NCBI GenBank assembly: GCA_026874595.1
Contig: CM049317.1
Span: forward strand, 63,878,118-63,942,117
Reading direction: 5' to 3'
Length of the DNA stretch: 64,000 bases
Origin: Sipunculus nudus
Lineage: Eukaryota > Annelida > Sipuncula > Golfingiida > Sipunculidae
Positions 39,001 through 44,550 of this stretch are shown here, in pieces. The notes under the pieces are model-generated. The model saw nothing but the letters and a program-made list of their open reading frames with translations, searched no databases and was not told where the DNA came from. The stretch's first letter is position 1, and each line of letters opens with the position of its first letter. Made by a program: the position numbers and the translations under genes.

Positions 39001-39868
39001 CTACTTTAAACATTTGCTGGCAGACCTCCACTCGCACAGAAACATAGATTGCAGTGACAAACAGTGGGAGAGCTACATTTTTTCTTTTACTTGCTGAAAT
39101 TTAGTATCATCCAGTAAAGCATTTGCTTTATTTTTTAAAATTACCTCATAAGTAAGAATTCAATCAAAAATGTAATCATTAAGAATGAATAATTGAATAG
39201 ATTATAAGGGGCCCTCACAGTTCACAGGCTGAACTATTAATATGTAAATCAATAAAATATTTGGTAGAATTAATGCAATACCCTGTCCAATCTTGCTTAA
39301 ACACTATAATACAATGCCTGTATCTAGTGTGTACTCTACAGAACCTGATTGCAAACCCAAGCATTCATAAAATCTATTGTTGCATTAATTTTGAGTCATG
39401 GTGAACTAAATTGCTCATTAATAATGTTATCTTTGCATCAGGCCAGCTATTCTTATGCATTATTCGAGCCACAGGCTCATGAAATTAGTTACATGGGTAT
39501 TGATAAATAGGTTGAGGTAAAATACCCTGTTCTGAATGCCCACAGCATTCAGTTGGAGCTACAAGCTGTATACAAAATGGGAATAAAATGCCAAACATTT
39601 GTATTGAAGTTTTAATCAAAAATAGAATTTAATGTGTTAACAAATAATTTCACATTATTGCCATATTTATTGTGTGAAACTGCTTGCACTGGAACATTAA
39701 AGCAAGAGTTTGTTTCACCAAACAGTCATAACATATGAAAATATGTGAGAAAGATGTTCAACTAAGGTGACATGTTTTTAGGTTCTTAATTTTTAATGTT
39801 GTGCATTGCAGGGCTTACCAAGTTATGAAGAAGTCTCGCATCTTTCTCCAGAAGGTCCAAAAAGATAA
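1..39868 (+). CDS. Gene model 1 (5' partial, multi-exon): type I membrane protein with 4-Cys half-LDLa modules, LDLa, TM and PY-motif tail
   Basis: Twelve exons (211-279, 5491-5559, 11979-12038, 15609-15668, 21445-21516, 22169-22228, 30440-30508, 32701-32772, 35096-35215, 37414-37512, 38479-38807, 39812-39868) join in one open frame of 377 residues plus stop; an earlier exon probably ends at base 4. All have AG/GT borders, and every junction is phase 1 until the last one, which is phase 0. Order: eight 4-cysteine modules, one complete LDL-receptor class A domain, one membrane helix, and a cytoplasmic tail of about 130 residues with PSAP, PPSY and LPSY motifs. By family knowledge LDLa modules bind ligands and PY/PSAP tails recruit Nedd4-type ligases and ESCRT, so a trafficked surface receptor is inferred. 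The signal peptide lies upstream of the window. The ligand is unknown. The closest vertebrate layout I know is the small LDLRAD3-like receptors, but orthology is not shown. Confidence 0.8.
211..279 (+). CDS. Gene 1 exon: 4-Cys half-LDLa module 1
   Basis: The acceptor tctttttcag and donor gtaagt bound 69 bp, phase 1-1. The translation contains KCLSWLVECHDGTC and a fourth Cys in VRNC, giving C-x6-C-x4-C-x6-C. HDGTC aligns with the PDGTC core of the other modules. The acidic calcium lobe of a full LDLa (the DCxDGSDE region) is absent. Confidence 0.75.
280..800. other. Intron sequence of gene 1, no feature recognised
   Basis: AT-rich intron between the module 1 donor and the first F1 element. 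I see no exon-like sequence, RNA gene or clear repeat border. Confidence 0.6.
846..920 (+). repeat. GTCC/GTCT microsatellite inside the F1 5' end
   Basis: An impure tract of alternating gtcc, gtct and tctg units. Shorter tracts of the same kind follow the 5' hairpin in every F1, A and D copy (for example 12531, 22294, 6116, 9108), so this is an element-borne microsatellite. Confidence 0.8.
920..3230 (+). repeat. Tandem array of about 336-bp units in F1 copy 1
   Basis: Each unit begins near GGCACAAATCGTAACGACTG (unit starts near 926, 1262, 1599, 1935, 2270, 2609 and 2957). Each contains GTCTCCATGGAAACC and GCTATGGGGC, and most carry the palindrome GGTGGCGCCACC. Adjacent units 2-4 are nearly identical, later ones diverge. 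Short open frames seen here in both strands repeat unit by unit and are by-products of the array. Confidence 0.8.
3231..4401 (+). mobile_element. Element B (Helitron-like) copy 1, nested in F1
   Basis: It starts GTATCCGCC and ends TATTCTAG, flanked by T runs on both sides. The 5' end folds (GTATCCG with CGGATTC). The 3' end has GTAGTCACTTGTCGGTTAC just before CCGTATTCTAG, a degenerate version of the hairpin in copy 2. Internal repeats carry GGTGGCGCCACC. The uninterrupted F1 sequence near 15000 shows the empty site. Confidence 0.7.
4680..5360 (+). mobile_element. Candidate solo LTR with heat-shock-like promoter
   Basis: A 681-bp segment begins TGTGACATGGGCG and ends TTGTTACA. It contains TATATAAA (4930-4937) and AATAAA (5289), the U3-to-polyadenylation order of an LTR. 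Heat-shock-element-like pairs TTCGAGAA (4892) and GAAAATTC (4903) lie just upstream of the TATA box. No target duplication matches at these exact ends. An exact 8-bp repeat TGTTACAG instead flanks 4668-5353, so the borders are uncertain. Confidence 0.45.
4892..4937 (+). promoter_or_regulatory. HSE-like pairs followed by TATA box
   Basis: TTCGAGAA and GAAAATTC both fit inverted GAA/TTC units with 2-bp spacing, the heat-shock factor core arrangement. TATATAAAG follows 20 bp later. TTCTAGAGAATTCC, a weaker match, lies at 4845. Function is not shown. Confidence 0.45.
5491..5559 (+). CDS. Gene 1 exon: 4-Cys half-LDLa module 2
   Basis: 69 bp, phase 1-1, acceptor ttattttcag and donor gtgagt. The translation reads GQCSWFEKRCPNGKC and then a fourth Cys in SFQPC. 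Cysteine spacing is C-x6-C-x4-C-x7-C. The aromatic position (WFEK) matches the Phe before the second Cys in LDLa domains. Confidence 0.75.
5822..6056 (+). mobile_element. Element E, 5' part, interrupted by element A
   Basis: It begins with TAGGGCCCTACTTG, followed by TAGTAATCACCGTGTCAG and a gtccgtc-like tract, resembling the 35.9-kb copy. Sequence typical of E (tcacagggg, ttacagacctg, ggccaccagagcacaatcagtg) breaks at 6056, resumes after 8490, and resumes again after 11588. This shows two later insertions. Confidence 0.55.
6057..8490 (+). mobile_element. Element A (Helitron-like) copy 1, inserted in element E
   Basis: The 5' end is TAGCTCAGCTGACT and the 3' end is CAGCTGAGCGTCATGACCCATGGGTCACTTG, the same termini as F1 (quoted end split here as CAGCTGAGC and the palindrome TGACCCATGGGTCA). 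The interior is unrelated to F1 and carries several AGGTCAAAGGTCA sites (6394, 6540). A second copy at 46.7-50.3 kb aligns along its length. No open frame of note. Confidence 0.7.
8491..9055 (+). mobile_element. Element E, middle part
   Basis: It resumes the E sequence with repeated ATCTGACC-type and CTCAAATTCACAGGGAT units (ctttctcaaa, cacagggatcattgg). It is cut again at 9055 by element D. Confidence 0.5.
9056..11588 (+). mobile_element. Element D (Helitron-like) copy 1
   Basis: The 5' hairpin TAGCTCAGCTGACT/AGTCATCTGAGCTA is a 13-bp stem with one mismatch, followed by TAGTCGTGGTCC and a GTCC tract. The 3' end has CAGCTGTGC, TGACCCATGGGTCC, then CTTG. Copy 2 lies at 17.3-20.7 kb. The interior is AT-rich with a poly-C run (9883-9897). 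No intact frame. Confidence 0.65.
11589..11840 (+). mobile_element. Element E, probable 3' part
   Basis: E-like sequence resumes after element D (tttacagaacaatgacacc, ggggatcagtg). An AAGGGGCCCTTATTG near 11815 is roughly the inverse of the TAGGGCCCTACTTG start, a possible end of E. Border uncertain. Confidence 0.35.
11979..12038 (+). CDS. Gene 1 exon: 4-Cys half-LDLa module 3
   Basis: 60 bp, phase 1-1, acceptor atttccag and donor gtaagt. It encodes GECRIGQKKCPDGICRRRC, spacing C-x6-C-x4-C-x3-C. It differs from module 4 at 7 of 60 bases by direct comparison, so the two are recent duplicates. A Helitron-like copy sits in the intron between them. Confidence 0.8.
12129..12470 (+). mobile_element. 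Short Helitron-like element directly abutting F1 copy 2
   Basis: It starts TTAGCTGACTAAAAGTCATC plus TGAGCTATAACGATCAC and ends ATGGCCCATGGGTCACTT. The next element starts two bases later. A deleted derivative of the F1/A group with about 340 bp left. Confidence 0.55.
12473..15172 (+). mobile_element. F1 Helitron-like element, copy 2
   Basis: The 5' end is TAGCTCAGCTGACTGTAAGT and the 3' end is TGACCCATGGGTCACTTG at 15155-15172. It holds about seven 336-bp-type units (starts near 12571, 12907, 13243, 13598, 13922, 14318 and 14722). The unit region 13.8-14.5 kb is partly duplicated as a roughly 390-bp block. It lies between the near-identical module 3 and 4 exons of gene 1. Confidence 0.7.
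15173..15608. other. Intron of gene 1, no feature recognised
   Basis: Plain AT-rich intron between an F1 end and the module 4 exon. The last 60 bp resemble the intron end before module 3, consistent with exon duplication. Nothing else is recognised. Confidence 0.5.
15609..15668 (+). CDS. Gene 1 exon: 4-Cys half-LDLa module 4
   Basis: 60 bp, phase 1-1, acceptor attttcag and donor gtaagt. It encodes GECGIGEKKCSDGKCRRRC, nearly the same as module 3. The shared RRRC end makes these two modules strongly basic before the last Cys. No calcium-lobe residues are present. Confidence 0.8.
15669..16700. repeat. Intron with a degenerate duplicated segment of about 300 bp
   Basis: The string AGCTAGCATCACCAAATTTTAT occurs near 16037 and 16348 (quoted core: GCTAGCATCACCAAATTTTA), and similar flanks follow each. 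It looks like an old two-copy tandem or element fragment. No coding potential seen. Confidence 0.4.
16700..17070. mobile_element. Fold-back/MITE element with long terminal inverted repeats
   Basis: The left end AAAGGTATGGTTCTCAGGCA (about 16729-16749) is the inverse of the right end TGCCTGAGAACCATACCTTT (about 17019-17038). The inverted match extends outward through TTAAGGCC/GGCCTAAA and ACATTGATTT/AAATCATTGT, giving arms of about 55 bp. No frame between the arms. A DNA-transposon derivative is likely; no target duplication could be fixed because the outer arms pair too. Confidence 0.65.
18699..18990 (+). pseudogene. Remnant of an exonuclease-endonuclease-phosphatase (EEP) type transposon endonuclease
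   Basis: A frame from 18699 to the TAG at 18969 reads YRLPT, then NLPTVIMGDFNID, LCQLFKCQQLVREPTN and GNTINLVI. These are the conserved YRPP, GDFN and REPT...T.IDL blocks of the AP-endonuclease-like domain found in non-LTR retrotransposons and in Helentron-type Rep-helicase proteins. After the stop, WSDHKIL appears with the SDH motif. No reverse transcriptase or helicase part is seen, so it is a fragment. Its position inside element D suggests the D lineage derives from an autonomous Helentron, but capture from a LINE is equally possible. Confidence 0.7.
19178..20421 (+). mobile_element. Element C (Helitron-like) copy 1, nested in D
   Basis: It starts GTATCCCCAGACAATGTCGG with the hairpin partner GGGGGATAC and ends TTGTCTGGGGATAC, then TTTGGCACC, then TAGAAATGTCTAG. 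The first 14 bases and the subterminal TTGTCTGGGGATAC are inverse complements. It is flanked by T on each side. Internal units of about 335 bp contain GGTGGTGCCACC/AGTGGCGCCACC and TGGACAGATTTCTTTCATAT. Confidence 0.7.
20688..21444. other. Intron of gene 1 with TA microsatellite at 21403-21423
   Basis: AT-rich intron ending in a (TA)n run about 20 bp before the module 5 acceptor. No further feature seen. Confidence 0.5.
21445..21516 (+). CDS. Gene 1 exon: 4-Cys half-LDLa module 5
   Basis: 72 bp, phase 1-1, acceptor gattttcag and donor gtaagt. It encodes GDCSSFEKKCPDGTC and then VSRHTGRC, spacing C-x6-C-x4-C-x7-C. The first three cysteines follow canonical LDLa spacing, with SFEKKC in place of the usual xFxC. 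A TA microsatellite ends about 20 bp upstream of the acceptor. Confidence 0.8.
21517..22168. other. Intron of gene 1, no feature recognised
   Basis: AT-rich, with several loosely repeated CTGAATAA motifs (for example near 21853 and 22116) but no clear unit. Nothing coding. Confidence 0.5.
22169..22228 (+). CDS. Gene 1 exon: 4-Cys half-LDLa module 6
   Basis: 60 bp, phase 1-1, acceptor tcttccag and donor gtaagt. It encodes GDCHSFEKKCPDGTCKSRC, spacing C-x6-C-x4-C-x3-C. It is the closest relative of module 5 and lies only about 650 bp from it, suggesting local exon duplication. An F1 Helitron-like element begins 22 bp after the donor. Confidence 0.8.
22250..24488 (+). mobile_element. F1 Helitron-like element, copy 3 (with a second 5' end at 22945)
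   Basis: It starts TAGCTCAGCTGACTGAAAGG at 22250, and a second complete 5' end starts at 22945 (TAGCTCAGCTGACTGATAGG). One 3' end, ATGGCCCATTGGCCACTTG, closes at 24488. The inner copy probably inserted into the outer one or replaced its 3' part. Units of about 335 bp start near 22330, 22670, 23031, 23364, 23703 and 24030. Confidence 0.65.
24489..25338. other. Intron of gene 1, possible decayed element
   Basis: It opens TTAGCTTATCTGAGCAATAT directly after the F1 3' end, a weak likeness to an F1 5' hairpin. The rest is unique-looking, with no frame or RNA recognised. Confidence 0.35.
25339..27654 (+). mobile_element. Element C (Helitron-like) copy 2 with nuclear-receptor-motif tandem array
   Basis: Same termini as copy 1: GTATCCCCAGACAAAGTCGG at the 5' end and AAGAAATGTCTAG at the 3' end, flanked by T on both sides. 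TGTCTGGGGATAC sits subterminally at 27611. The first 550 bp match copy 1; the remainder is a tandem array of about 288-bp units not seen in copy 1. Confidence 0.72.
25990..27500 (+). repeat. About 288-bp tandem repeat carrying AGGTCAAAGGTCAAGGTCAC
   Basis: Perfect AGGTCAAAGGTCA occurs at 25998, 26142, 26288, 26577, 26866, 27154 and 27442, so the long-range period is 288-289 bp with a half-unit copy in between. Each unit also has TTTAAAAAGATTGTGGATGC and GGATTTCAAACTTGACTTGT. Short frames on both strands recur each period and are not genes. Confidence 0.85.
27775..28235 (+). mobile_element. F1 Helitron-like element, truncated copy
   Basis: A 5' end TAGCTCAGCTCACTGAAAGT, then AGCTAAAGCCATCAC and GTCTGTCTG tract, followed by about 1.2 units of the F1 repeat. 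No 3' palindrome terminus is found, so it is 3' truncated. The right border is approximate. Confidence 0.55.
28236..29015. other. Intron of gene 1, no feature recognised
   Basis: No exon with flanking splice sites and the module pattern, and no clear repeat ends. An 89-codon frame here has no recognisable domain and is not supported. Confidence 0.5.
29016..29680 (+). mobile_element. SINE-like remnant interrupted by a palindromic-ended element
   Basis: Parts at 29040-29110 (CCCTTACCCTGGGTGGGCACT) and 29555-29660 (CAATAATGGGGATGAT) resemble segments of the tRNA-derived SINE at 58.26 kb. Between them lies a block of about 370 bp (29189-29560) with a close relative at 38.85-39.22 kb. That block begins GCAGGCCCTCATTTAAATTG and ends TCTAAGGGCCCTCAC, imperfect inverted ends typical of a MITE. 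Borders approximate. Confidence 0.4.
29681..30439. other. Intron of gene 1, no feature recognised
   Basis: No repeat border, frame or RNA gene recognised between the SINE-like remnant and the module 7 exon. Confidence 0.45.
30440..30508 (+). CDS. Gene 1 exon: 4-Cys half-LDLa module 7
   Basis: 69 bp, phase 1-1, acceptor atttttcag and donor gtaagt. It encodes GDCYASQKRCPDGTC and then VLLTRPC, spacing C-x6-C-x4-C-x6-C. The Phe is replaced (YASQ). An intron of about 8.2 kb separates it from module 6, filled by F1 and C elements and retroelement remnants. Confidence 0.8.
30756..31241 (-). mobile_element. Poly-A retroelement insertion with 14-bp target duplication
   Basis: CTCATCAAGTGTTT occurs at 30742-30755 and again at 31242-31255, an exact 14-bp target duplication. 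The insert starts with a T run, i.e. a poly-A tail of a - strand element, and its other end is an AT microsatellite. A 66-codon frame on the - strand has no recognisable domain. Size about 486 bp fits a 5'-truncated LINE or a SINE. Confidence 0.7.
31256..32700. other. Intron of gene 1, no feature recognised
   Basis: Mostly AT-rich. A short region with repeated GTACTT/AAGTAC motifs (31850-31950) is noted. No exon-like sequence found before the module 8 acceptor. Confidence 0.45.
32701..32772 (+). CDS. Gene 1 exon: 4-Cys half-LDLa module 8
   Basis: 72 bp, phase 1-1, acceptor ttttatttag and donor gtgagt. It encodes EKCLYTEKRCYDGTC and then VNSVTERC, spacing C-x6-C-x4-C-x7-C. It is the last half module before the complete LDLa exon. 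Confidence 0.78.
32773..33241. other. Intron of gene 1, no feature recognised
   Basis: AT-rich intron between module 8 and a Helitron-like insertion. Nothing recognised. Confidence 0.5.
33242..34950 (+). mobile_element. F1-related Helitron-like element, diverged copy
   Basis: The 5' end TAGCTCAGCTGACTGAAGGT and CATCTGAGCTATAGCAATCAC matches F1. The 3' end is CAGCTTAGCGTAATTGCCCA then TGGTTCACTTG. Internal units of variable length share GACCTAGAATCTTC and GGAAACCTGAAATTAGGTCA. It is more diverged than copies 1-3. Confidence 0.55.
35096..35215 (+). CDS. Gene 1 exon: complete LDL-receptor class A domain
   Basis: 120 bp, phase 1-1, acceptor aacattacag and donor gtaagt. It carries five cysteines, and the sixth is split across the junction (T plus GT of the next exon). 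The C-terminal part reads LQCDGSTFCPDGADESNC, the canonical LDLa calcium lobe with the acidic CDG and DGADE ligands. It therefore differs from the eight preceding modules, which stop at the fourth cysteine. It should fold as a calcium-dependent ligand-binding module just outside the membrane. Confidence 0.85.
35321..35853. mobile_element. PIF/Harbinger-like MITE with TAA target duplication
   Basis: The left end AGCCCCTTTCACACATTCAT continuing GGATAGCA pairs with the right end TGCTATCC continuing ATGAATGTGTGAAAGGGGCC. The inverted repeat is about 28 bp and nearly perfect. TAA flanks both sides (35318-35320 and 35854-35856), the TWA duplication of PIF/Harbinger elements. Two further partial copies of the terminal motif (GTGAATG...GAAAGCCCC) occur inside. 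It begins about 105 bp after the LDLa exon. Confidence 0.75.
35905..36360 (+). mobile_element. Element E, second copy (partial)
   Basis: It begins TAGGGCCCTGCTTGACAAAG and TAGTGATCACCATGTCAGTC with a gtcc-type tract, matching 5822. It then has repeated TTTCTCAAATTCACAGGGAT units of about 120 bp. The right end was not defined. Confidence 0.5.
36440..37240 (+). repeat. Tandem repeat with AAGGTCAAATC units
   Basis: Blocks share ACCTTGACCTTCATC, TCAAGGTCAAATC, CAAAATCTCAGAGGAGTTTG and GAAGGGCTGCATAT, recurring about every 150 and 300 bp. The two 76-84-codon frames here repeat the unit and are not genes. It lies in the intron before the transmembrane exon. Confidence 0.6.
37414..37512 (+). CDS. 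Gene 1 exon: transmembrane segment
   Basis: 99 bp, phase 1-1, acceptor tatgtttgtag and donor gtaagt. It encodes a hydrophobic stretch starting WWYYLMIPIFAIFLKVF, followed by a juxtamembrane KCCKY. A lysine sits inside the helix near its cytoplasmic end. The CC pair is a plausible palmitoylation site. The first two bases complete the last Cys of the LDLa domain. Confidence 0.8.
37513..38478. other. Intron of gene 1, AT-rich, with poly-C run
   Basis: Very AT-rich, with a run of 22 C at 38352-38373. No element ends or frames recognised. Confidence 0.6.
38479..38807 (+). CDS. Gene 1 exon: cytoplasmic tail with PSAP and PPSY motifs
   Basis: 329 bp, phase 1 in and phase 0 out, donor gtagga. It encodes a basic, Ser-rich stretch, then RAAPSAPPEPPQGAPPSY and DTVVSSDKFNVPPGEQ. 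PSAP is the TSG101 (ESCRT-I) binding motif and PPSY is a WW-domain (Nedd4 family) motif. The two are ten residues apart. The acceptor is a NAGNAG pair (gcagcag), so an alternative form lacking one residue is possible. Confidence 0.8.
38808..39811. other. Last intron of gene 1 with MITE-like block
   Basis: Bases 38850-39225 are homologous to the block at 29189-29560, with AAGCCCTTAATTAAATTG at the left and AAGGGGCCCTCACAGTTC at the right. The remainder shows nothing recognisable. Confidence 0.4.
39812..39868 (+). CDS. Gene 1 terminal exon with LPSY motif and stop
   Basis: Acceptor gtgcattgcag, phase 0. It encodes GLPSYEEVSHLSPEGPKR and then TAA. LPSYEEV is a second PY-type motif, so the tail carries two candidate WW-binding sites besides PSAP. 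The last residues are basic, with no PDZ-type C-terminus. The 3' UTR continues towards an AATAAA at 40221. Confidence 0.78.
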   Translation, partial: GLPSYEEVSHLSPEGPKR

Positions 39869-40168
39869 TGTTTGTCATCACACAAACAGGAACGTTACAC
39901 CCCACCAGGGTAATCAGTTAAAAATGATGCCTTAAACAAGCTGTACATCTCTGCAATGTCCTTAATCTTCACCAGATTTTTTAATTCTTTATAATCTCTT
40001 TATGATAACTATTGTTAATTTATACTTTTGCATAATGCTTTTAAATAAGGTGAAAGAGTCCTGTAATAATTTTAGTAAATTTGCTACACATTATTTCTTC
40101 ATTTATTATTTTATGCATTTTTCTAATGCATTTTGTATTTTGAGCAACTGTAAGTGACTTTGTGTGTG

Positions 40169-40217
<49 letters not shown>

Positions 40218-40677
40218 TTAAATAAACCTCAGTTATCACCACCAATGGGACCATGATAAAATGATCGCATTTTCAAGGTGGTCATCTTAGCAAGTTCTCC
40301 TACAAAGAGCAGAAAAGAATTGGGACCATGAAAAGAGGTCCTTATTTTGAGCTGGTCACTAAGCAGAGGTTGTTGTTCGGTGACTTTGTATAAAGTCACC
40401 TAAATACAACCACTCTCCGACCATTCATATATTTATATATATATTAAATAGATAGATAGATAGATAGATATATGGTCTTGTTTATTAAGCCATTTTTATA
40501 TTATAAAAAAATATGTGGGACCTTCTGTGATTATAGTATTTACTTAAAAACAAATTTACTTCACTAATGGTTAATCATTTTAGTACTACAAGCAAGTTTT
40601 AGAGATTTCTAGTAGTTTTCATTTCTGAGTATTTAAAAGGGATTTTAATTATCAGTAATTAATTATTTATTATGATT
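39869..40677. other. 3' UTR/flank of gene 1 with TA and GATA microsatellites
   Basis: (TA)n at about 40176-40210 and (GATA)n at about 40450-40470. No other feature recognised. Confidence 0.55.
40221..40226 (+). promoter_or_regulatory. Candidate polyadenylation signal of gene 1
   Basis: AATAAA lies about 350 bp after the gene 1 stop codon, directly after a TA microsatellite. It is the first canonical hexamer I see in sense orientation after the stop. Without transcripts the true 3' end is uncertain. Confidence 0.4.
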
Positions 40678-41618
40678 TAACTCACCTGACTGAAAGTCAT
40701 CTGAGGATTAGTAATCACCCCTTGTCCGCCTGTCCAGTTTTCTTTCCAGTCGTATGTCTGGTCTTCTTTTAACTGGGCACAAGTCATTACCATTCGACCT
40801 AGGACCTTCTTACGGTAAATCGGAGGAGATCAATGAAAAATCTTCTTGCAAACCTGAAATTAGGTATCTGTTACCATATCCTCTGAGCTATGGGGCTCGT
40901 AAGTACCCCCAAAAATAATTAAAACCTTAATACAAATGGTCCAGTAACTAATGCATTGGTCATCATGATTCTTTGCTTGCATATTGATCATGGAGTGGTT
41001 CATCAGTTCCTGCAGAATGGTGGTGCTACCTTTATTTTTTTTCGTATATTTTTGTTTATTTTTGAGACTTAAAGATTTTGTCGTCCGTTAACAAAGCACA
41101 AATCGTATATTTTGCATTCATTCTCGATTTTCGAGACCTTCAAATGAAGCAGTCTGGCTGTTAATAGGGCACAAACTGTAAGAAGACCTAGAATCTTCTT
41201 ACTGTACAGCCAGGGAGGTCTTAGGCAAATCTCCTTTGAAACCTTAAGTTAGGTCATAGTGCCCTGTATTCTGCAAGATATGTGAAAGAACATGATTTAA
41301 GCACCCTATAGGACAGATTTGCATGATTGGTTACAGTTGGACCTAGAAACTACTAATTTGATTAAGATCCAGGGATTTTCCTGTAAAAAAATCTTGGAAA
41401 TCTGAAATAATATCACTGTGCCCTATGTTCTGCGACCTCTGTGAAAGAACATGATTTAAACACTCTGTTAGTCACATAGCCACAAATGGTAGTAGCTGGA
41501 TGTAGAAAAAGGTCACTGTAACCTGTATTTAAGGTCTGTTGGCAAAATGCATTATTTTCAGCACCCATTGTTCAATTTTCCCTGAATTCAGCCCAGCGTC
41601 ATGGCCCATGGGCCACTA
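40678..41618 (+). mobile_element. F1-related Helitron-like element downstream of gene 1
   Basis: The 5' end AACTCACCTGACTGAAAGTC is a diverged hairpin start. The 3' end is CAGCCCAGCGTCATGGCCCA then TGGGCCACTAG. Internal sequence matches F1 units (GAGACTTAAAGATTTTGTCG, TGGACCTAGAA). Confidence 0.5.
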
Positions 41619-44550
41619 GTTACCTATATGTGAGGTACCTATTGTATTTATAATCTGTAAGATAATTATAATTCCCATATGTCTGAAGCACAAAGACCCC
41701 GTTTGGGTATTAACAATATTGTTGTTGGTATTTATATCATGCCTACCGTTCTGGTACTAATTCTAATTTCACATTTACTAGTATGCACAAGTAAATTTGA
41801 AAATTTGGAGATGGTGAACAAATATAGTTTTACCGTAATCTACCTCATGCATTCACATGGTCATGAGCCCGAATCAGATTGCCAGTCAGTCAATATACAG
41901 TATATATACAGTCAAGCCCACTTTTTGTCATATCGTTTAATAGAAAATCCTGTTTATTGTCACATAAATCAGAAATCCAAAACCATTTCCTATATATACA
42001 ATGGTAAATCTGATCGTTAAAAATCATGGAGTATTGTCATAATCCCGTTGATTGTCATGCTTTGAACCTTTTGCAATGATACTAGTAACACCAATATGAA
42101 GATCAATGAGGCCAAGAGCCTGTAAACGGTCAGGCGTATCAAACAATTTCATATTCCTCCTCTGCGGGGCAAGCAAGTGCATTTATGCATTCGGGTCACT
42201 TGCCAGCACTTGGCTTAGCGTATTAAGGTCTTAAGAAACCACGTGAATCCATATCATTGCATTTTTTGTACGTTAAAAAGGGCGATGTATATATGATTAC
42301 ATGCTATACATGATGAATCCTGACCTTTGCAAGGCCGCAGTTTACACCTCAGTGATGTTTAGGGAGATGATATGAAGCACCAGCTGTTAACCGTGTTTAC
42401 GGCTGGCAATCCCTTTACAGTTCCACAAAAAGCTGGATTATCGATACCAGATCCAAAATCTCAATCACCGTGAAACTTGACAATCATTTTACGATGCCTG
42501 CTGCCCGAACACGCAGTCTTATCATAAACATGATCATGAAAGTGTCTGTCATTAATAAAACATCAGGAAAATTAGATGCAAGGGTCGGGAAAGTGCAAAA
42601 ATTATCTAGTATTAACGTTTTAACTATACCGCATATTTCCAGTTATTTGACGTTGTGACCCAGACACTACATCACTTTCTGTTGGCAAATTTTGGCAACA
42701 GTGTCCTAGGGGCACGAGTTCGATTTAAACATATTTACAGCTATCTGCAAATGTGATATTGATATTAAAAGAGAATCTTTAACATTTAATTTATTCTCTG
42801 AACCTTGCTTTAACAGGCTATTGCAGATAAAAGATTGCATTGTCTTGCCACAGTAGTTCTAATACTACATGAAGTAAAGACTTAGAGGTATCTTAAAGGT
42901 ATGGAAAACTGACTGAATTGTGTGTTGGTTATATGCATCATTTTAAGAACTTAAATGCCTTTTTGGTATTTTTTTTTTGCAAGCTTGCAATATTCCATGT
43001 ATTTTAAATTCTCAACCGGTATATTAAAAAAAACTGCCCGCTTGCACCATATAATTTGCTCCAAGAGTGTGAAGAACAGTGTGTTATTTTTTTATATGAC
43101 CTAAGTTATAACAATAAAGTGTTTCACGTTGACATTGACAAGTTTTATATGTATCCAGTCAGTTCATATGTCAAACTGATTTATCAAGTGCATTGTTTCT
43201 CAGGGTATGATGACCTATTATCCAGATATAGTTATTTTGAGATATTTAAGTATGAATTTAGTATACATTTGTCTGTTACACTGAACGCAGATTTTATGTA
43301 CTGGCATTATTGTATCTGCATGTTGGTAGATACTAGTTAAAGATATCAGATGGTGGACCAGTTGCCTATAATATTGTTTTAGATGGGAATAAATGCTTTT
43401 ATTTGTAAGAAAAATTAAATTAAACAAAGTCTGCCGTTTCTATACTTGTTACCAAAAGAAGACAGTCATGTTATTATTATAGAAGCAAGTGGTTTCCTTT
43501 TACAAGCTCTGCATTAAATTTTCTGCATGAAATATATATATATGTTCAATGAAAATGAGAAAGGGCAATTTGGATATAATGAATACACATATTTACACAT
43601 GTATTTACATATATTTAGCTTTTGTATATAATGTCTGCTATACATTATTATTTTCCATGTTTGTATATTGTTATGATTATCGTATTTATGATCAACCAAA
43701 GGATATATTAATAAGAAACATTGACTATATCAAAATATCAAATTTTATAGATGTTTATGTTGTTCGTAGTGTACGCATGTAACTCATAGAAACTTGTGTG
43801 AACTTTATAACAATATTAATAAATAAAACAAAAAGTTTTGGCCGCAAGTCAACAGTAACAGTGTTTGCTTAATGTGATAAGAAATTACATGATGTAGGTT
43901 TATACAGGCTATTTATAAGAGAGGCCTGAGATATCATCCAAACATATATTTCATGGTTTTATATTGTACCACTTGTTTAGCTTACTTACACCTGAATAAT
44001 CGATGCCATGTTTTAATGTACTACAAGGTCTGTAAATGTTTCTATTATGATGTGTTTTGTTGGGTAAAAACAGAATAAATAAATGGGCATTATGGATAGT
44101 TTGTTTGTCAGTGAGCAAACATCAGTTGCGGTGTAAAATGTTGCATCAAAAAGAGAAAGGTGCATTTTGTACACATCTATAACTGGTACGTATAGATTCT
44201 CATGCCAGCAGGAGCAGAGCAGGATACATGGGCATTTATTTGAGCTTCAACAGCAGTAAAATAACCTGTGGACTGATTGTACAAGTCCAGTGCCATATCA
44301 AATGCCCCATGGTGTGTAATGCTTGTTATGAGAACTACCTTTATTTTCACATAAAAATACAATCCGGTCATTTTGTGTCATGGTATTTCTGGCACAGTAA
44401 TATCACATATATAGTTAATTTATCAGTGAATAAATTTATGTGGGAACATATTTCAGTGGAAATATTTTCAGATGACGGGTAATGAAAACATCTTCATGTA
44501 TGTATTTTCTCGAACTTGGTCTGAGAAATAAACATCCAGGTTGTAAAATG
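41619..44550. other. Intergenic, no gene recognised
   Basis: Several short frames (60-113 codons) occur, but none shows a domain, signal peptide, splice context or repeat homology that I can support. Base composition is AT-rich throughout. Confidence 0.5.

Noticed and set aside
41679-42020. 113-codon frame downstream of gene 1
   Set aside because: No domain, no signal peptide, no conserved context. Length is compatible with chance in AT-rich DNA.
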